This document shows, piece after piece, positions 10,439 to 20,595 of a DNA stretch of 64,000 nucleotides. A program made the translations under genes and the position numbers. The notes below the pieces were generated by a model that was given only the letters and a program-made list of their open reading frames with translations, was not told the origin of the DNA and searched no databases. The DNA comes from Bacteroidales bacterium (GTDB lineage Bacteria > Bacteroidota > Bacteroidia > Bacteroidales > VadinHA17): positions 97,121-161,120 of the forward strand of contig JAOZPG010000003.1 of the NCBI GenBank assembly GCA_029932855.1. Direction: 5' to 3'. The first letter of the stretch is position 1. The number at the start of each line of letters is the position of its first letter.

Positions 10439-10694
10439 AGCTTCGATAAAAACAGGAATAAGAACAAGTATAATATAATCGAAATAGTTAAAAAGTACTT
10501 TGCCCCGATCTGAAATAGCCTTACACGAAAAGTAATGTTATGGAAAAAATTCCGAAAAACAAGTAGGTTCCGGGAATACAAAAGGATTATTTAATGTTCT
10601 TTAAATTGAATGTAGTGCAAAAAATTGAACCTGGAGAAATCAGTATTTACAGTGTAAGAAAGGAATAGTGGTATTTTAATCCAATAATATGCCA

Positions 10695-10714
10695 AATAAG
10701 CTTTTGAGCTTATT
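10695..10714 (-). terminator. Hairpin downstream of ferritin-like gene
   Basis: AATAAGCT-TTTG-AGCTTATT perfect 8-bp stem, 44 nt past the stop; no strong U-run. Confidence 0.35.
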
Positions 10715-10757
10715 AACACATTCTGAGTTAAGAAGATGCCCGAAAGAATTATTACTA

Positions 10758-11222
10758 TTAATTCTCTGTAAGGATATTATCGTCGTACTCTATTTCAAAC
10801 CTTAACTTATGCTTGGCTTCTTCCTGGGCAAGCATGAGGAACATATCCCTGAACTCGGGGTTGTCTGTTTTCCCTGCCAGGTCGGAATACAGCCTGAATG
10901 CTGCTTTTTCTTCCTTCATGGCAATTATCAGTGCATCCTGGTAGCTAAGGTCAGACCTCGTAGAATTGACTTCAACAAGATAATCTCCTATCTCAAGATC
11001 CTGTACTTTTTCGTTCTTAAAGAAGATATTGCGCTTATTATTGGCTTTGAGATGCTGCAATTTCTTCTTATGCCCCAGCTCTTCACGTGAGAACTGCACA
11101 AATATTTCTCCCATTTCTTTATTGGCCACCCTGGTTGCAAGGTCTGCATAAAGGTCTGAAGCCCTTTGTTCATCCTTGATAGCCATATCAAGTATGTCAT
11201 CAATTGATTTAAACTTTTTCAT
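10758..11222 (-). CDS. Ferritin-like / rubrerythrin-fold protein
   Basis: Two EE..H helical motifs: IFVQFSREELGHKKKL and AMKEEKAAFRLYSDLA...LAQEEAKHKLRFE. Confidence 0.85.
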   Translation of the reverse strand: MKKFKSIDDILDMAIKDEQRASDLYADLATRVANKEMGEIFVQFSREELGHKKKLQHLKANNKRNIFFKNEKVQDLEIGDYLVEVNSTRSDLSYQDALIIAMKEEKAAFRLYSDLAGKTDNPEFRDMFLMLAQEEAKHKLRFEIEYDDNILTEN

Positions 11223-11657
11223 AGTTAAGTTTTAGTTATTAAGAATATAATTATCAGTTAATTAAACAATGAATATATGTGATAAATATACATACACTGC
11301 ATTAGAAAATTCGAATTTATTTTTTTCTTTGTCATTAAAAATATTTGTTTTACCCTGTAATTATGTAGTTTCAAAAAGCTATTCGGTATTCTTATAAAAT
11401 GAGTTATAAAACATATTTATGTTTCTTGACTATGTTTTAATAAGTGCTAGTTTTATAGCTTGTTTGATAAATATATGAAATCTGTCATTTTTGAAGTCAT
11501 TATTATAGAATAATTTTGTAATAAAGGATGCTTTAATCTTTATAAGGAGAAACATAAGAACGGACTTATGAGAAACTGAAAATAAGAAATAACTACTTAC
11601 GCGAGGTTGTATTTTCTTAATTAATTTATTATTAAGTAATTATAAAAATCTAAACAC

Positions 11658-12491
11658 GTGAATAAAATTGTTGAAAAAGAATTTTTTTCCGAACATGTGG
11701 TAAAACTGGTTGTTGAAGCACCGGAAATAGCACGTAGCAGAAAGGCCGGCCATTTTATTATTTTAAGAGTGGGACAGAAGGGCGAACGTATCCCCCTGAC
11801 AATTGCTTCCGCCGACACACAAAAAGGAACGATTACCCTTATTGTACAGACGGTTGGAGTAAGTTCGGATAAGCTTTCACGACTTGAGGTGGGAGATAAA
11901 ATAACCGATCTCGTGGGGCCATTGGGAAAAGCAACTCACATAGAAAAGCTTGGTACTATCCTTGCCACAGGTGGTGGTGTGGGGGTTGCTCCCTTACTGC
12001 CGATTGTTGAGGCGTTTAAAGCTGCCGGGAATAAGGTGATTTCTGTTATTGCTGCAAGGAATAAAGATCTTATAATACTTGAACAGGAGATAAAGAAGCA
12101 TTCTGATGAGCTGATAATAATGACAGATGATGGTTCATATGGGAAAAAGGGACTTATTACAGAGGGTATGGAGGAGATAATAAACAAGGAAAAGATAGAT
12201 AAGTGTATTACGGTAGGACCGGCTATAATGATGAAATATGTGGCGATTTTAACTAAAGAATATAAGATCCCAACGGAAGCCAGTCTTAATACCCTTATGG
12301 TTGACGGCACAGGTATGTGTGGTGCCTGCCGGGTTACTGTTGGCGGAAAGACAAAGTTCGTTTGTGTTGACGGTCCTGAATTTAATGCCGATGAAATAGA
12401 CTTTGATGAGATGCTGTCCAGGCTTAAGTCATATAAGAAGGAAGAGGAAGAAGCTTATAAAAGATACCTTTCTAAATATCAAAAGGCATAA
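11658..12491 (+). CDS. NfnA-like FAD/NAD-binding, [2Fe-2S] subunit (ferredoxin-NADP reductase alpha type)
   Basis: ATGGGVGVAPLLPIVEAFKAAG, C-terminal DGTGMCGACRVTVGGKTKFVCVDGPEF cysteine cluster; GTG start. Confidence 0.9.
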   Translation: MNKIVEKEFFSEHVVKLVVEAPEIARSRKAGHFIILRVGQKGERIPLTIASADTQKGTITLIVQTVGVSSDKLSRLEVGDKITDLVGPLGKATHIEKLGTILATGGGVGVAPLLPIVEAFKAAGNKVISVIAARNKDLIILEQEIKKHSDELIIMTDDGSYGKKGLITEGMEEIINKEKIDKCITVGPAIMMKYVAILTKEYKIPTEASLNTLMVDGTGMCGACRVTVGGKTKFVCVDGPEFNADEIDFDEMLSRLKSYKKEEEEAYKRYLSKYQKA

Positions 12492-12493
12492 CT

Positions 12494-13969
12494 ATGGAAA
12501 GAATACTAGAATATCTTAAGAAAGAAAGAGCACAGGAGTGGCGCGCAGAACTTAGAAGTTCCCTGAAAACAAAGGAGCGTATCGGGATGGAACGTCTTGC
12601 TATGCCTGAGGAATCCCCTGCAAAAAGAAGTACGGATTATAGTGAAGTAAACAAGGGACTGACAGAAAAGATGGCAATTCACGAAGCCAGGAGATGTATC
12701 GATTGTCCTGATCCAACATGTATTACAGGTTGTCCTGTAGGTATAAATATTCCAAAGTTCATTAAAAAGATTGAGGCCGGTAAATTCCTGGATGCGGCTG
12801 TGGTTCTTAAAGAAACAAATGCCCTTCCTGCAGTCTGCGGTCGTGTATGTCCCCAGGAGATACAATGTGAACAGTCATGCTTTTATACACAGAAACTGGG
12901 TAAGACGCCCGTGGCAATTGGTAATCTAGAGCGTTTTGCAGCCGATTTCGAAAGAGACAGTGGCAAAGTATCTATTCCGGAGATAGCTGAAAAAAATGGG
13001 ATTAAAGTAGCTTCTGTCGGTTCTGGCCCTGCTGCACTGGCCTGGGCCGGGGATATGGCTAAGATGGGTTATGATGTGACGGTTTTTGAGGCTCTTCATG
13101 AAATTGGAGGGGTATTGAAATATGGTATCCCCGAGTTCAGGCTCAGGAATGAGATTGTTGATGTGGAGATAGAGATATTAAAGAAAATGGGAGTGAAGTT
13201 TATTTGCAATTTTATTGTTGGTAAGACTGCTACCATTGAGGATCTGGAGAAGGATGGCTTTGCAGCTTTTTTAGTGGCATCGGGTGCAGGATTGCCGAAC
13301 TTTATGAATATCCCCGGTGAGAACTACATAGGGATATATTCCTCAAATGAATACCTCACAAGGGTGAACCTGATGAATGCTGCAGATCCTGATTATGATA
13401 CTCCTGTGTTAAGTGGAAACAGGGTTGCTGTAATTGGTGGGGGAAACACGGCTATGGATTCTGTACGTACAGCCAAACGTCTTGGTGCAGAACATGCAAT
13501 GATCATATACAGGCGTTCGATTGAAGAGATGCCCGCACGGGATGAGGAGATCAAACATGCCCAGGAAGAAGGGATTGAATTTCTTAATCTGAACAGTCCT
13601 CTTGAATATTTTGGTGATGAAAACGGAAGGGTATGCAGGATGAAGCTTCAAAAGATGAAGCTTGGCGAACCTGATGATTCCGGAAGGCGCAGGCCGGTAC
13701 CAATAAAAGGATCGGAGTATGAGATAGATGTGGATACCGTAGTTGTGAGTGTTGGGGTTTCTCCCAATCCGCTTATTCCTCAAAGCCTTCCTGAGCTTGA
13801 AGTTTCATCATGGGGTACAATTAAGGTAGGGAAGGACAATATGCAATCCTCCATACCAAACATTTTTGCCGGTGGCGACATAGTAAGAGGAGGGGCAACG
13901 GTTATCCTTGCTATGGGTGATGGCAGGGCTGCTGCGGCCTCTATGGACAGCTATTTAAGGAAAAAATAA
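12494..13969 (+). CDS. NfnB-like NADPH-dependent glutamate synthase small-subunit family protein
   Basis: CIDCPDPTCITGCPVGINIPKFI Fe-S motif, VASVGSGPAALAWAGDMAKMGYDVTVFEA, RVAVIGGGNTAMDSVRTAKRLGA; 2-nt gap to upstream gene. Confidence 0.93.
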   Translation: MERILEYLKKERAQEWRAELRSSLKTKERIGMERLAMPEESPAKRSTDYSEVNKGLTEKMAIHEARRCIDCPDPTCITGCPVGINIPKFIKKIEAGKFLDAAVVLKETNALPAVCGRVCPQEIQCEQSCFYTQKLGKTPVAIGNLERFAADFERDSGKVSIPEIAEKNGIKVASVGSGPAALAWAGDMAKMGYDVTVFEALHEIGGVLKYGIPEFRLRNEIVDVEIEILKKMGVKFICNFIVGKTATIEDLEKDGFAAFLVASGAGLPNFMNIPGENYIGIYSSNEYLTRVNLMNAADPDYDTPVLSGNRVAVIGGGNTAMDSVRTAKRLGAEHAMIIYRRSIEEMPARDEEIKHAQEEGIEFLNLNSPLEYFGDENGRVCRMKLQKMKLGEPDDSGRRRPVPIKGSEYEIDVDTVVVSVGVSPNPLIPQSLPELEVSSWGTIKVGKDNMQSSIPNIFAGGDIVRGGATVILAMGDGRAAAASMDSYLRKK

Positions 13970-14227
13970 GAGCCCTGCTATCGGGGGGGAGCATGGGATA
14001 TAATTTACATGCTCATATGCTGCACTTATGCATATTTTTATTTCCAGTAATTATATCAAAGCAGGAAAAAGAATCAAAAACTTACATCATGGAAAGCATT
14101 GAAGTCATCATTCAAAATGATTTCAATAATTAAAAAGTATCTCTTAACTTTAGCATTCAATCTGTACGGTTATCAGACTTTAAACGATAGATCTGTTTTT
14201 AAAGGAAATTATAAACTAAAGATTAAT

Positions 14228-15010
14228 ATGAAATATTTAGCACTCTTAATATCATTATTTCTGATTACTGCTTGTTCAGATAAGCAAGAGCTTATGGTTG
14301 TTGCCCATAGAGGGGCTTCCGGATATGCACCGGAAAATTCTTTGTCGGCAATGAGTAAAGCAATTGAGATGAATGCCGGAATGAGTGAACTGGATGTACA
14401 GGAAACTGCTGATGGAAAAATAATTTTATTACACGATAAAAACTTGAAAAGAACTGCGGGGATAGAAAAAAATATCTGGGAATTGAATTATGATGATTTA
14501 AAAGCTGTTGATATAGGAGAATGGTTTTCTGAGGAGTATAAGGGAGAACCAATTCCTACTTTAGACGAGGTTATTGATCTGGTTAGGGGTAAAATGAAAT
14601 TGAACATTGAACTTAAAGCCAATAAACATGAAAAAATGTTAGCGGAGAGAGCTCTGAAAATTGTTGAAGACAATAACTTTTTAGACCAGGTTGTGTTTAC
14701 TTCTTTCAAGTTTGATGAAATAAGAAAAATCCGTGCTTTAAATAAAGAAGCCAGGGTAGGCTATATATTTAAGAAATTACCGGATGATGTTGATGTGTTT
14801 TCTGAAGATATAGACATACTTAGCACAAATTATTTAATTGTTGACGCTGATTTTATTAAGAAAGCCAGAGATGCCGGAAAGGAGGTCGCTGTATGGACAG
14901 TTAATAAGCCGGAAGATATGAAAAGGATGATTGAACTTGGAGTAGATGCTATTATTACAAACTATCCTGATGTGCTTCATAATGTATTAAATGGAAGTAG
15001 TAACAAATGA
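14228..15010 (+). CDS. Glycerophosphodiester phosphodiesterase family lipoprotein
   Basis: MKYLALLISLFLITACSDK lipobox; VVAHRGASGYAPENSLSAMSKAIEMNAGMSELDVQETADGKIILLHDKNLKRTA. Start moved to the ATG at 14228. Confidence 0.93.
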   Translation: MKYLALLISLFLITACSDKQELMVVAHRGASGYAPENSLSAMSKAIEMNAGMSELDVQETADGKIILLHDKNLKRTAGIEKNIWELNYDDLKAVDIGEWFSEEYKGEPIPTLDEVIDLVRGKMKLNIELKANKHEKMLAERALKIVEDNNFLDQVVFTSFKFDEIRKIRALNKEARVGYIFKKLPDDVDVFSEDIDILSTNYLIVDADFIKKARDAGKEVAVWTVNKPEDMKRMIELGVDAIITNYPDVLHNVLNGSSNK

Positions 15011-15867
15011 TGATTAGAAATGTATACTTAATATTTGTTTTCCTCTTTTCTGTAACAACAACATTAGCACAAGGATTTGAATTGATTAGAACCATTGAAG
15101 TGGCTGGGAGGCAAGGCGTAACAGCTGATTCTAATTATTACTATGTTAGTGGGAGCAAGTCTCTTTACAAATATGCTAAAGACGGTAAGCTCCTTGCTTC
15201 GAATGATACGCCATTTAAGCAGTTAACATTAAAGGCAAATCACCTTGGTGATATTGACTATCACAATGGTGAAATATTTACCGGGGTAGAATTTTTTGAT
15301 AATGGAAAGGCAATTAATATTCAGATAATTATTTATGACGCAGAAACTTTGGAGTTTAAGAGATTCTATACTCTGGAGCCTGAATCGGGACAGAAAGAGG
15401 TTTGTGGAATTACCGTGGATGCAAAGAATAATACAATCTGGATGGCTGATTGGATAGATGGTGCTTACCTCTATAAGTATGATTTGAATTCAGGAAAATA
15501 TCTTGCTAAGCAGCATATCTTTCCTGTTCCGGAAAAACAGCAGGGAGTTAAAGTGTGGAACAACAAAATACTTATAACTTCAGATGATGGCGATGCGGAA
15601 TATAACGAACCTGATCACTTATATAGCATTCCGGTATTAGATAATAAAACAAGTGTGGAAATATCATTGTTAAAAACATTCGATGACGTAAAATTCAATG
15701 GCGAAATTGAAGGATTAAGTTATGATGAAACAATTAATAGTATAATAGTTCATTTTAACAGGGGGACACGGGTCGTTAATGGAATGCCAACAGGGTTTTA
15801 TCCGGGTTACGAAAAAGAAATTCATGAACTGTATATTTATAAGATCATAAGCGAAGAAGAATTATGA
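15007..15867 (+). CDS. Exported protein of unknown function, likely beta-propeller-like
   Basis: Signal peptide; repeated short strand-like segments (SLYKYAKDGKLLAS, IWMADWIDGAYLYKYDLNSGKYLAK). ATG overlaps the GDPD stop. Confidence 0.65.
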   Translation: MMIRNVYLIFVFLFSVTTTLAQGFELIRTIEVAGRQGVTADSNYYYVSGSKSLYKYAKDGKLLASNDTPFKQLTLKANHLGDIDYHNGEIFTGVEFFDNGKAINIQIIIYDAETLEFKRFYTLEPESGQKEVCGITVDAKNNTIWMADWIDGAYLYKYDLNSGKYLAKQHIFPVPEKQQGVKVWNNKILITSDDGDAEYNEPDHLYSIPVLDNKTSVEISLLKTFDDVKFNGEIEGLSYDETINSIIVHFNRGTRVVNGMPTGFYPGYEKEIHELYIYKIISEEEL

Positions 15868-16781
15868 AGAATATTTATTCAACTAAATTGACAATTATCT
15901 ATTTATTGATAATTATTGGCTTTTCAGCATGCCAGAACCGGGATGTAAATGACTTTACCGGACCAATAGAGGGCTTTAGCGAAGAGGCCAATTTGCAATT
16001 GGACAGATTTCTGCAGGAAACAAAAAATGAAAGCGGAAGAAAAATAGCCGTATTCGACGGTGATGGCACGGTGCTGGGACAAACACCACACTACCTTGCT
16101 GATGAAGCGATGTATAATTATGCACTTAGTCATCCTGATAAAAATCCGGAGATATTTCAGGAAATGATTGGCCAGTTAAATGTTTCAATACCTTATGTGC
16201 AGAACAGGGTAAAGTATATTTCAGGAATGTCCTTACAGGAGTACAGGGATCTCGGGGAAGATTTTTTTAACAAGTATTATTCAAATAAAATATTTGAACC
16301 TATGCGTGACCTGATATCAGTCCTTAAACAAAACGGATTTGAGATTTGGATAATTACAGCTTCACCGGAGGGAATGTATCAACAGTTTCTGAGTAAAGCA
16401 CTTGAGATACCTATTACAAATATTGTTGGGATCAAGTCTGTTATTAAGGATGGTATTATAACTGATGAAATAATTAATCCTGTTCCCCAGGATCATGGTA
16501 AAAAATGGGCAATAGAATCATTTGTTCAGGATGTGCCTTTATTAGTTGCCGGCAACAGCAGAGGTGATAAAGAGATGATTGAATTTAGCAGGGGACTTAA
16601 GATGATAGTAAATCCCGATGAACATATTGCTCCTGACCAGCAGGAAAGCATTTCTGATTATGCAAAGAAGAATGATTGGCTTATTGTGAGAATCAATGAT
16701 GTCCCTGCCGATGATTTTCCCTCAGTTTCATCTAAAAAGTTTAACATCAGGTTAAATAAAACTCATACAGTTGAAAGATAG
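15864..16781 (+). CDS. HAD-superfamily phosphatase, lipoprotein
   Basis: Lipobox GFSAC; KIAVFDGDGTVLGQTPHY motif I, WIITASPEGMYQ motif II, AGNSRGDKEMI; ATGA overlap with upstream gene. Confidence 0.85.
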   Translation: MKNIYSTKLTIIYLLIIIGFSACQNRDVNDFTGPIEGFSEEANLQLDRFLQETKNESGRKIAVFDGDGTVLGQTPHYLADEAMYNYALSHPDKNPEIFQEMIGQLNVSIPYVQNRVKYISGMSLQEYRDLGEDFFNKYYSNKIFEPMRDLISVLKQNGFEIWIITASPEGMYQQFLSKALEIPITNIVGIKSVIKDGIITDEIINPVPQDHGKKWAIESFVQDVPLLVAGNSRGDKEMIEFSRGLKMIVNPDEHIAPDQQESISDYAKKNDWLIVRINDVPADDFPSVSSKKFNIRLNKTHTVER

Positions 16782-17066
16782 ATTTCATTTCTATAAAAGT
16801 GTATTTCGGGAGGCAAAGATTTAATTCAGTGCTTTTTTAGCTGCAGGATTGATTTTTCTTTTAGCTATGGGGAAACGATAACCGTAATAAACCCGGTATT
16901 ATTATTAATTGATTGCCTGACTTTTATTTAAAAGAAGTTGAAAATTTCAGTATGGACAATTCAATTATTTCCTATTTTTAAGAGTTCTTTTGAGAATTTT
17001 TCTTCAATTCCCGGAAACTCTTTAGGATACAGGATTATTTGAATGAATACTGAAATTTTTTAATTC

Positions 17067-18743
17067 ATGACTAAAATTGTATTAGGACTGGACTTTGGTT
17101 CATCCTCAGTGAGGGTGCTGAGCATGAAGCTTGAGAGCGGAGAACTGCTTAGCAGCATTGAGCAGCCCTATACCTCCGGAAATAATGGTGTGCTAAGTTC
17201 AGATAATATCCATCTGGCACGGCAGAGTCCTTCCGATTACATGAACTCAATGGAGATTGCTTTACAAAAGGCAAAGGATAAAAATATGAAGGCAGGAATT
17301 GAAATGTCTGCAGTTGCAGGCATAGGTGTTGATGCCACCGGATCAACACCTCTTCCTGTAAAACATGATTTAACTCCCTTATCAGATATAGCTGCTTTTA
17401 AGAATAATCTTAATGCATATTCATGGATGTGGAAAGACCATTGTTCTTATAAAGAGGCAGATAAAATTACGGAAGTAATAAGCAGGATAAGGCCGGTTTT
17501 CCTTGATAAGATAGGTGGAGCATATTCTTCGGAATGGTTCTGGGCAAAGATCCTTCATTGCAGGAATATAGACAAAAAGGTGTTTGATGCAGCTGATACA
17601 TGGCTGGAGCTGTCTGATTATATTCCTGCTGTGCTTACAGGGAAAAAGGATATTTCTGAAGTGAAGAGAAATGTTTGTGCGGCAGGACACAAGGGCCTTT
17701 ACAGCAATGAGTGGGGAGGTTTCCCTGACAGGGAGTTTATTAAAGAACTTCATCCCGACCTGCTGAAAGTATTAAAGAGCCTGCCGGAAGAAACTTTTTC
17801 AATAGAATACAGCAGCGGGGAACTGTCTGCCGAATGGGCAGGAAAGACAGGTATGCAGGCGGGGATACCGGTTGCAATGGGAATTCTTGATGCCCATGCC
17901 GGAGCGGTGGGGTCGGGAATTAAAGAAGGAAGACTGGTTAAAATAATTGGTACTTCAAGCTGTGACCTGGTACTGGGTGACCTGGAAAGTGGTAATTCCG
18001 GCATCCAGGGAGTAGCAGGAGTAGCAGCCGATTCTGTATTGCCTGGCTATTACGGAATAGAAGCAGGACAAAGTGCTGTTGGTGATATTCTTAACTGGTA
18101 CATAAGCGGGCTCTTAAGAAATACCAGGACCCATGCTGAGCTAAGCAGGGAGGCTGCAAAGCTGAAGGCAGGGGAAAGCGGACTATTGGGGCTGGACTGG
18201 AATAACGGTAACCGTTCCATATTATCAGATCCCCTTCTTTCGGGACTGATAATGGGACAGAGCCTGCAGACCAGGGATTATGAGATATACAGGGCACTTA
18301 TAGAGTCAATAGCTTTTGGTGCCCGGCGTATTATTGAAGATATGGAAAGGCAGGGAGTGCTAATAAACGAGCTTGTTAATTGTGGTGGGATAAGTCAAAA
18401 AAATGAGCTTTTCATGCAGATCTATGCGGATGTGATGAATAAGCCTATGAAAATTGCAGCAACAGATGAGACAGTTGCACTTGGTGCTGCTTTGACGGGA
18501 GCATATGCTGCATACAGGGCCATAGGGAAAGATATTACTTACAGGGAGTTACAGGATAAAAGTTGTAAAATACAGGATAGGATCTATCAGCCGGATACAG
18601 GCTCTGCCGGCGTTTATGATAAATTATATCAGCTGTATCTGAAGCTACATGATTCTTTTGGAATAGAAGGAACAAATACCGGGCTCTACAGTGTTATGAA
18701 GGAGCTTATTGAAATAAAAAATAGCATCAATGACCTAAATTAG
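17067..18743 (+). CDS. FGGY-family carbohydrate kinase, ribulokinase-like
   Basis: VLGLDFGSSSVRVLSM, GVGIDATGSTPLPV, GILDAHAGAVGSGI, NCGGISQKNELFMQIYADVMNKPMKIAATDETVALGAALTGA. Confidence 0.88.
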   Translation: MTKIVLGLDFGSSSVRVLSMKLESGELLSSIEQPYTSGNNGVLSSDNIHLARQSPSDYMNSMEIALQKAKDKNMKAGIEMSAVAGIGVDATGSTPLPVKHDLTPLSDIAAFKNNLNAYSWMWKDHCSYKEADKITEVISRIRPVFLDKIGGAYSSEWFWAKILHCRNIDKKVFDAADTWLELSDYIPAVLTGKKDISEVKRNVCAAGHKGLYSNEWGGFPDREFIKELHPDLLKVLKSLPEETFSIEYSSGELSAEWAGKTGMQAGIPVAMGILDAHAGAVGSGIKEGRLVKIIGTSSCDLVLGDLESGNSGIQGVAGVAADSVLPGYYGIEAGQSAVGDILNWYISGLLRNTRTHAELSREAAKLKAGESGLLGLDWNNGNRSILSDPLLSGLIMGQSLQTRDYEIYRALIESIAFGARRIIEDMERQGVLINELVNCGGISQKNELFMQIYADVMNKPMKIAATDETVALGAALTGAYAAYRAIGKDITYRELQDKSCKIQDRIYQPDTGSAGVYDKLYQLYLKLHDSFGIEGTNTGLYSVMKELIEIKNSINDLN

Positions 18744-18794
18744 TATTCCTGGTGTTATATAATCAGGATATAATAAACAAAGACATATTATAAT

Positions 18795-20576
18795 ATGAAC
18801 AGGCTGATAGGGAGTTTACCAAAAGTTGGAATTCGTCCCGTAATAGACGGACGTGAAATGGGAGTGAGGGAGTCACTTGAAGAGCAGACAATGGCCATGG
18901 CAAAGTCTGCAGCTGCCCTGATTGAGGAAAATCTTCGTTTTCCAAGTGGTGAAAAAGTGGAATGCGTGATTTCGGATACCAGCATAGGGGGAGTGGCTGA
19001 GGCAGCCATGAGCGAGGAGAAATTTAAGAGGGAGGGTGTTGAAGTATCACTGACAGTAACACCTGCCTGGTGCTATGGAACAGAGGTTATGGATGCCAAT
19101 CCTGCATTGCCAAAGGCCGTATGGGGTTTTAATGGTACAGAGCGTCCGGGAACAGTTTACCTGGCAGCAGCACTGGCAGGATATGCACAGAAAGGATTGC
19201 CTGCCTTTGGTATTTATGGTCACGAGGTGCAGGATGCAGGAGATACAGATATACATGATGATGTTAAGGAAAAAATTCTTCGTTTTGTTAAGGCTGCCCT
19301 GGCAGTTGCAATGATGAAATCCAAATCATATTTATCACTGGGTTATTCTTCTATGGGTATAGTAGGATCAATGGTTGATCAGAACTTTTTACACGATTAT
19401 CTTGGAATGCGTGCCGAGTTTGTTGATATGACCGAACTGCTGAGACGAATTGACAAGGAAATATATGATAAGGATGAATTTAAAAAAGCCCTGGAGTGGA
19501 CCAGGAATAATTGTAAAGAGGGGAAAGATTATAATAGCGAACAATATAAGGCCGATCAGAAACGTAAGGACTGGGAATGGGAGACGGTGGTGAAAATGAG
19601 CCTTATAATACGCGATCTAATGATTGGGAATCCAAAGCTCAAAGAGATGGGCTATGGAGAGGAGTCTCCTGGAAGGAATGCCCTGGTGGCCGGTTTTCAG
19701 GGACAGAGGCAGTGGACGGATCATATGCCTAATGCAGATTTTCCGGAGGCAATACTTAACTCCTCTTTCGACTGGAACGGTATTCGCCAGGCTTTTATAG
19801 TGGCTACAGAGAATGACAGTTTAAATGGAGTTTCCATGTTGTTCGGCCATTTACTTACAAACACGGCCCAGATATTTTCAGATGTACGTACTTACTGGAG
19901 TCCCGAATCGGTTAAAAGAGTATCTGGCAGGGAGCTTGGCGGGAAAGCTTCAAATGGTATTATCCATCTTATAAATTCCGGTTCTACAACACTTGATGCT
20001 ACTGCACAGCAACGTAACCAGGCAGGTGAGCCTGCCATGAAAGCATTCTGGGAAATTACAGAGGAGGAAGTAAGAAAATGCCTTGATAATACAAGATGGC
20101 CACAGGCTGTTAGAGAATATTTTCGCGGTGGAGGCTATTCATCCCAGTTCAGAACAGCAGGGGAGATGCCTGTTACAATGTGCAGGCTGAATCTGGTAAA
20201 GGGACTGGGACCGGTGTTGCAAATAGCTGAAGGATGGACAGTAGAGATAGATGAAGATATCCATAATATACTTGATGAACGTACTAACCCAAGCTGGCCT
20301 ACAACATGGTTTGCTCCAAGGCTGACAGGTATGGGAGCATTTAAAGATGTTTATTCGGTTATGGCAAACTGGGGAGCCAATCATGGTGCTATAAGCTACG
20401 GACATATTGGGGCCGACCTGATCACTCTGGCTTCAATGCTCAGAATACCCGTTAATATGCATAATGTAGATGATGAAAATATTTTCCGTCCTGCTTCATG
20501 GAGTTCTTTCGGCACAGACAAAGAGGGCCAGGACTACAGGGCCTGCAAGGCTTATGGTCCGCTGTACGGAATATGA
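18795..20576 (+). CDS. fucI: L-fucose isomerase (L-fucose/D-arabinose isomerase family)
   Basis: 593 aa; [45 protein letters not shown]-type segment, [16 protein letters not shown]. Confidence 0.95.
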   Translation: MNRLIGSLPKVGIRPVIDGREMGVRESLEEQTMAMAKSAAALIEENLRFPSGEKVECVISDTSIGGVAEAAMSEEKFKREGVEVSLTVTPAWCYGTEVMDANPALPKAVWGFNGTERPGTVYLAAALAGYAQKGLPAFGIYGHEVQDAGDTDIHDDVKEKILRFVKAALAVAMMKSKSYLSLGYSSMGIVGSMVDQNFLHDYLGMRAEFVDMTELLRRIDKEIYDKDEFKKALEWTRNNCKEGKDYNSEQYKADQKRKDWEWETVVKMSLIIRDLMIGNPKLKEMGYGEESPGRNALVAGFQGQRQWTDHMPNADFPEAILNSSFDWNGIRQAFIVATENDSLNGVSMLFGHLLTNTAQIFSDVRTYWSPESVKRVSGRELGGKASNGIIHLINSGSTTLDATAQQRNQAGEPAMKAFWEITEEEVRKCLDNTRWPQAVREYFRGGGYSSQFRTAGEMPVTMCRLNLVKGLGPVLQIAEGWTVEIDEDIHNILDERTNPSWPTTWFAPRLTGMGAFKDVYSVMANWGANHGAISYGHIGADLITLASMLRIPVNMHNVDDENIFRPASWSSFGTDKEGQDYRACKAYGPLYGI

Positions 20577-20595
20577 TCTCTGATATCGAAAAAAA

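Noticed and set aside
13989-14014. GAGCATG...CATGCTC inverted repeat after the NfnB-like gene
   Set aside because: Only 7 bp with 12-nt loop and no T-run; not distinguishable from chance.
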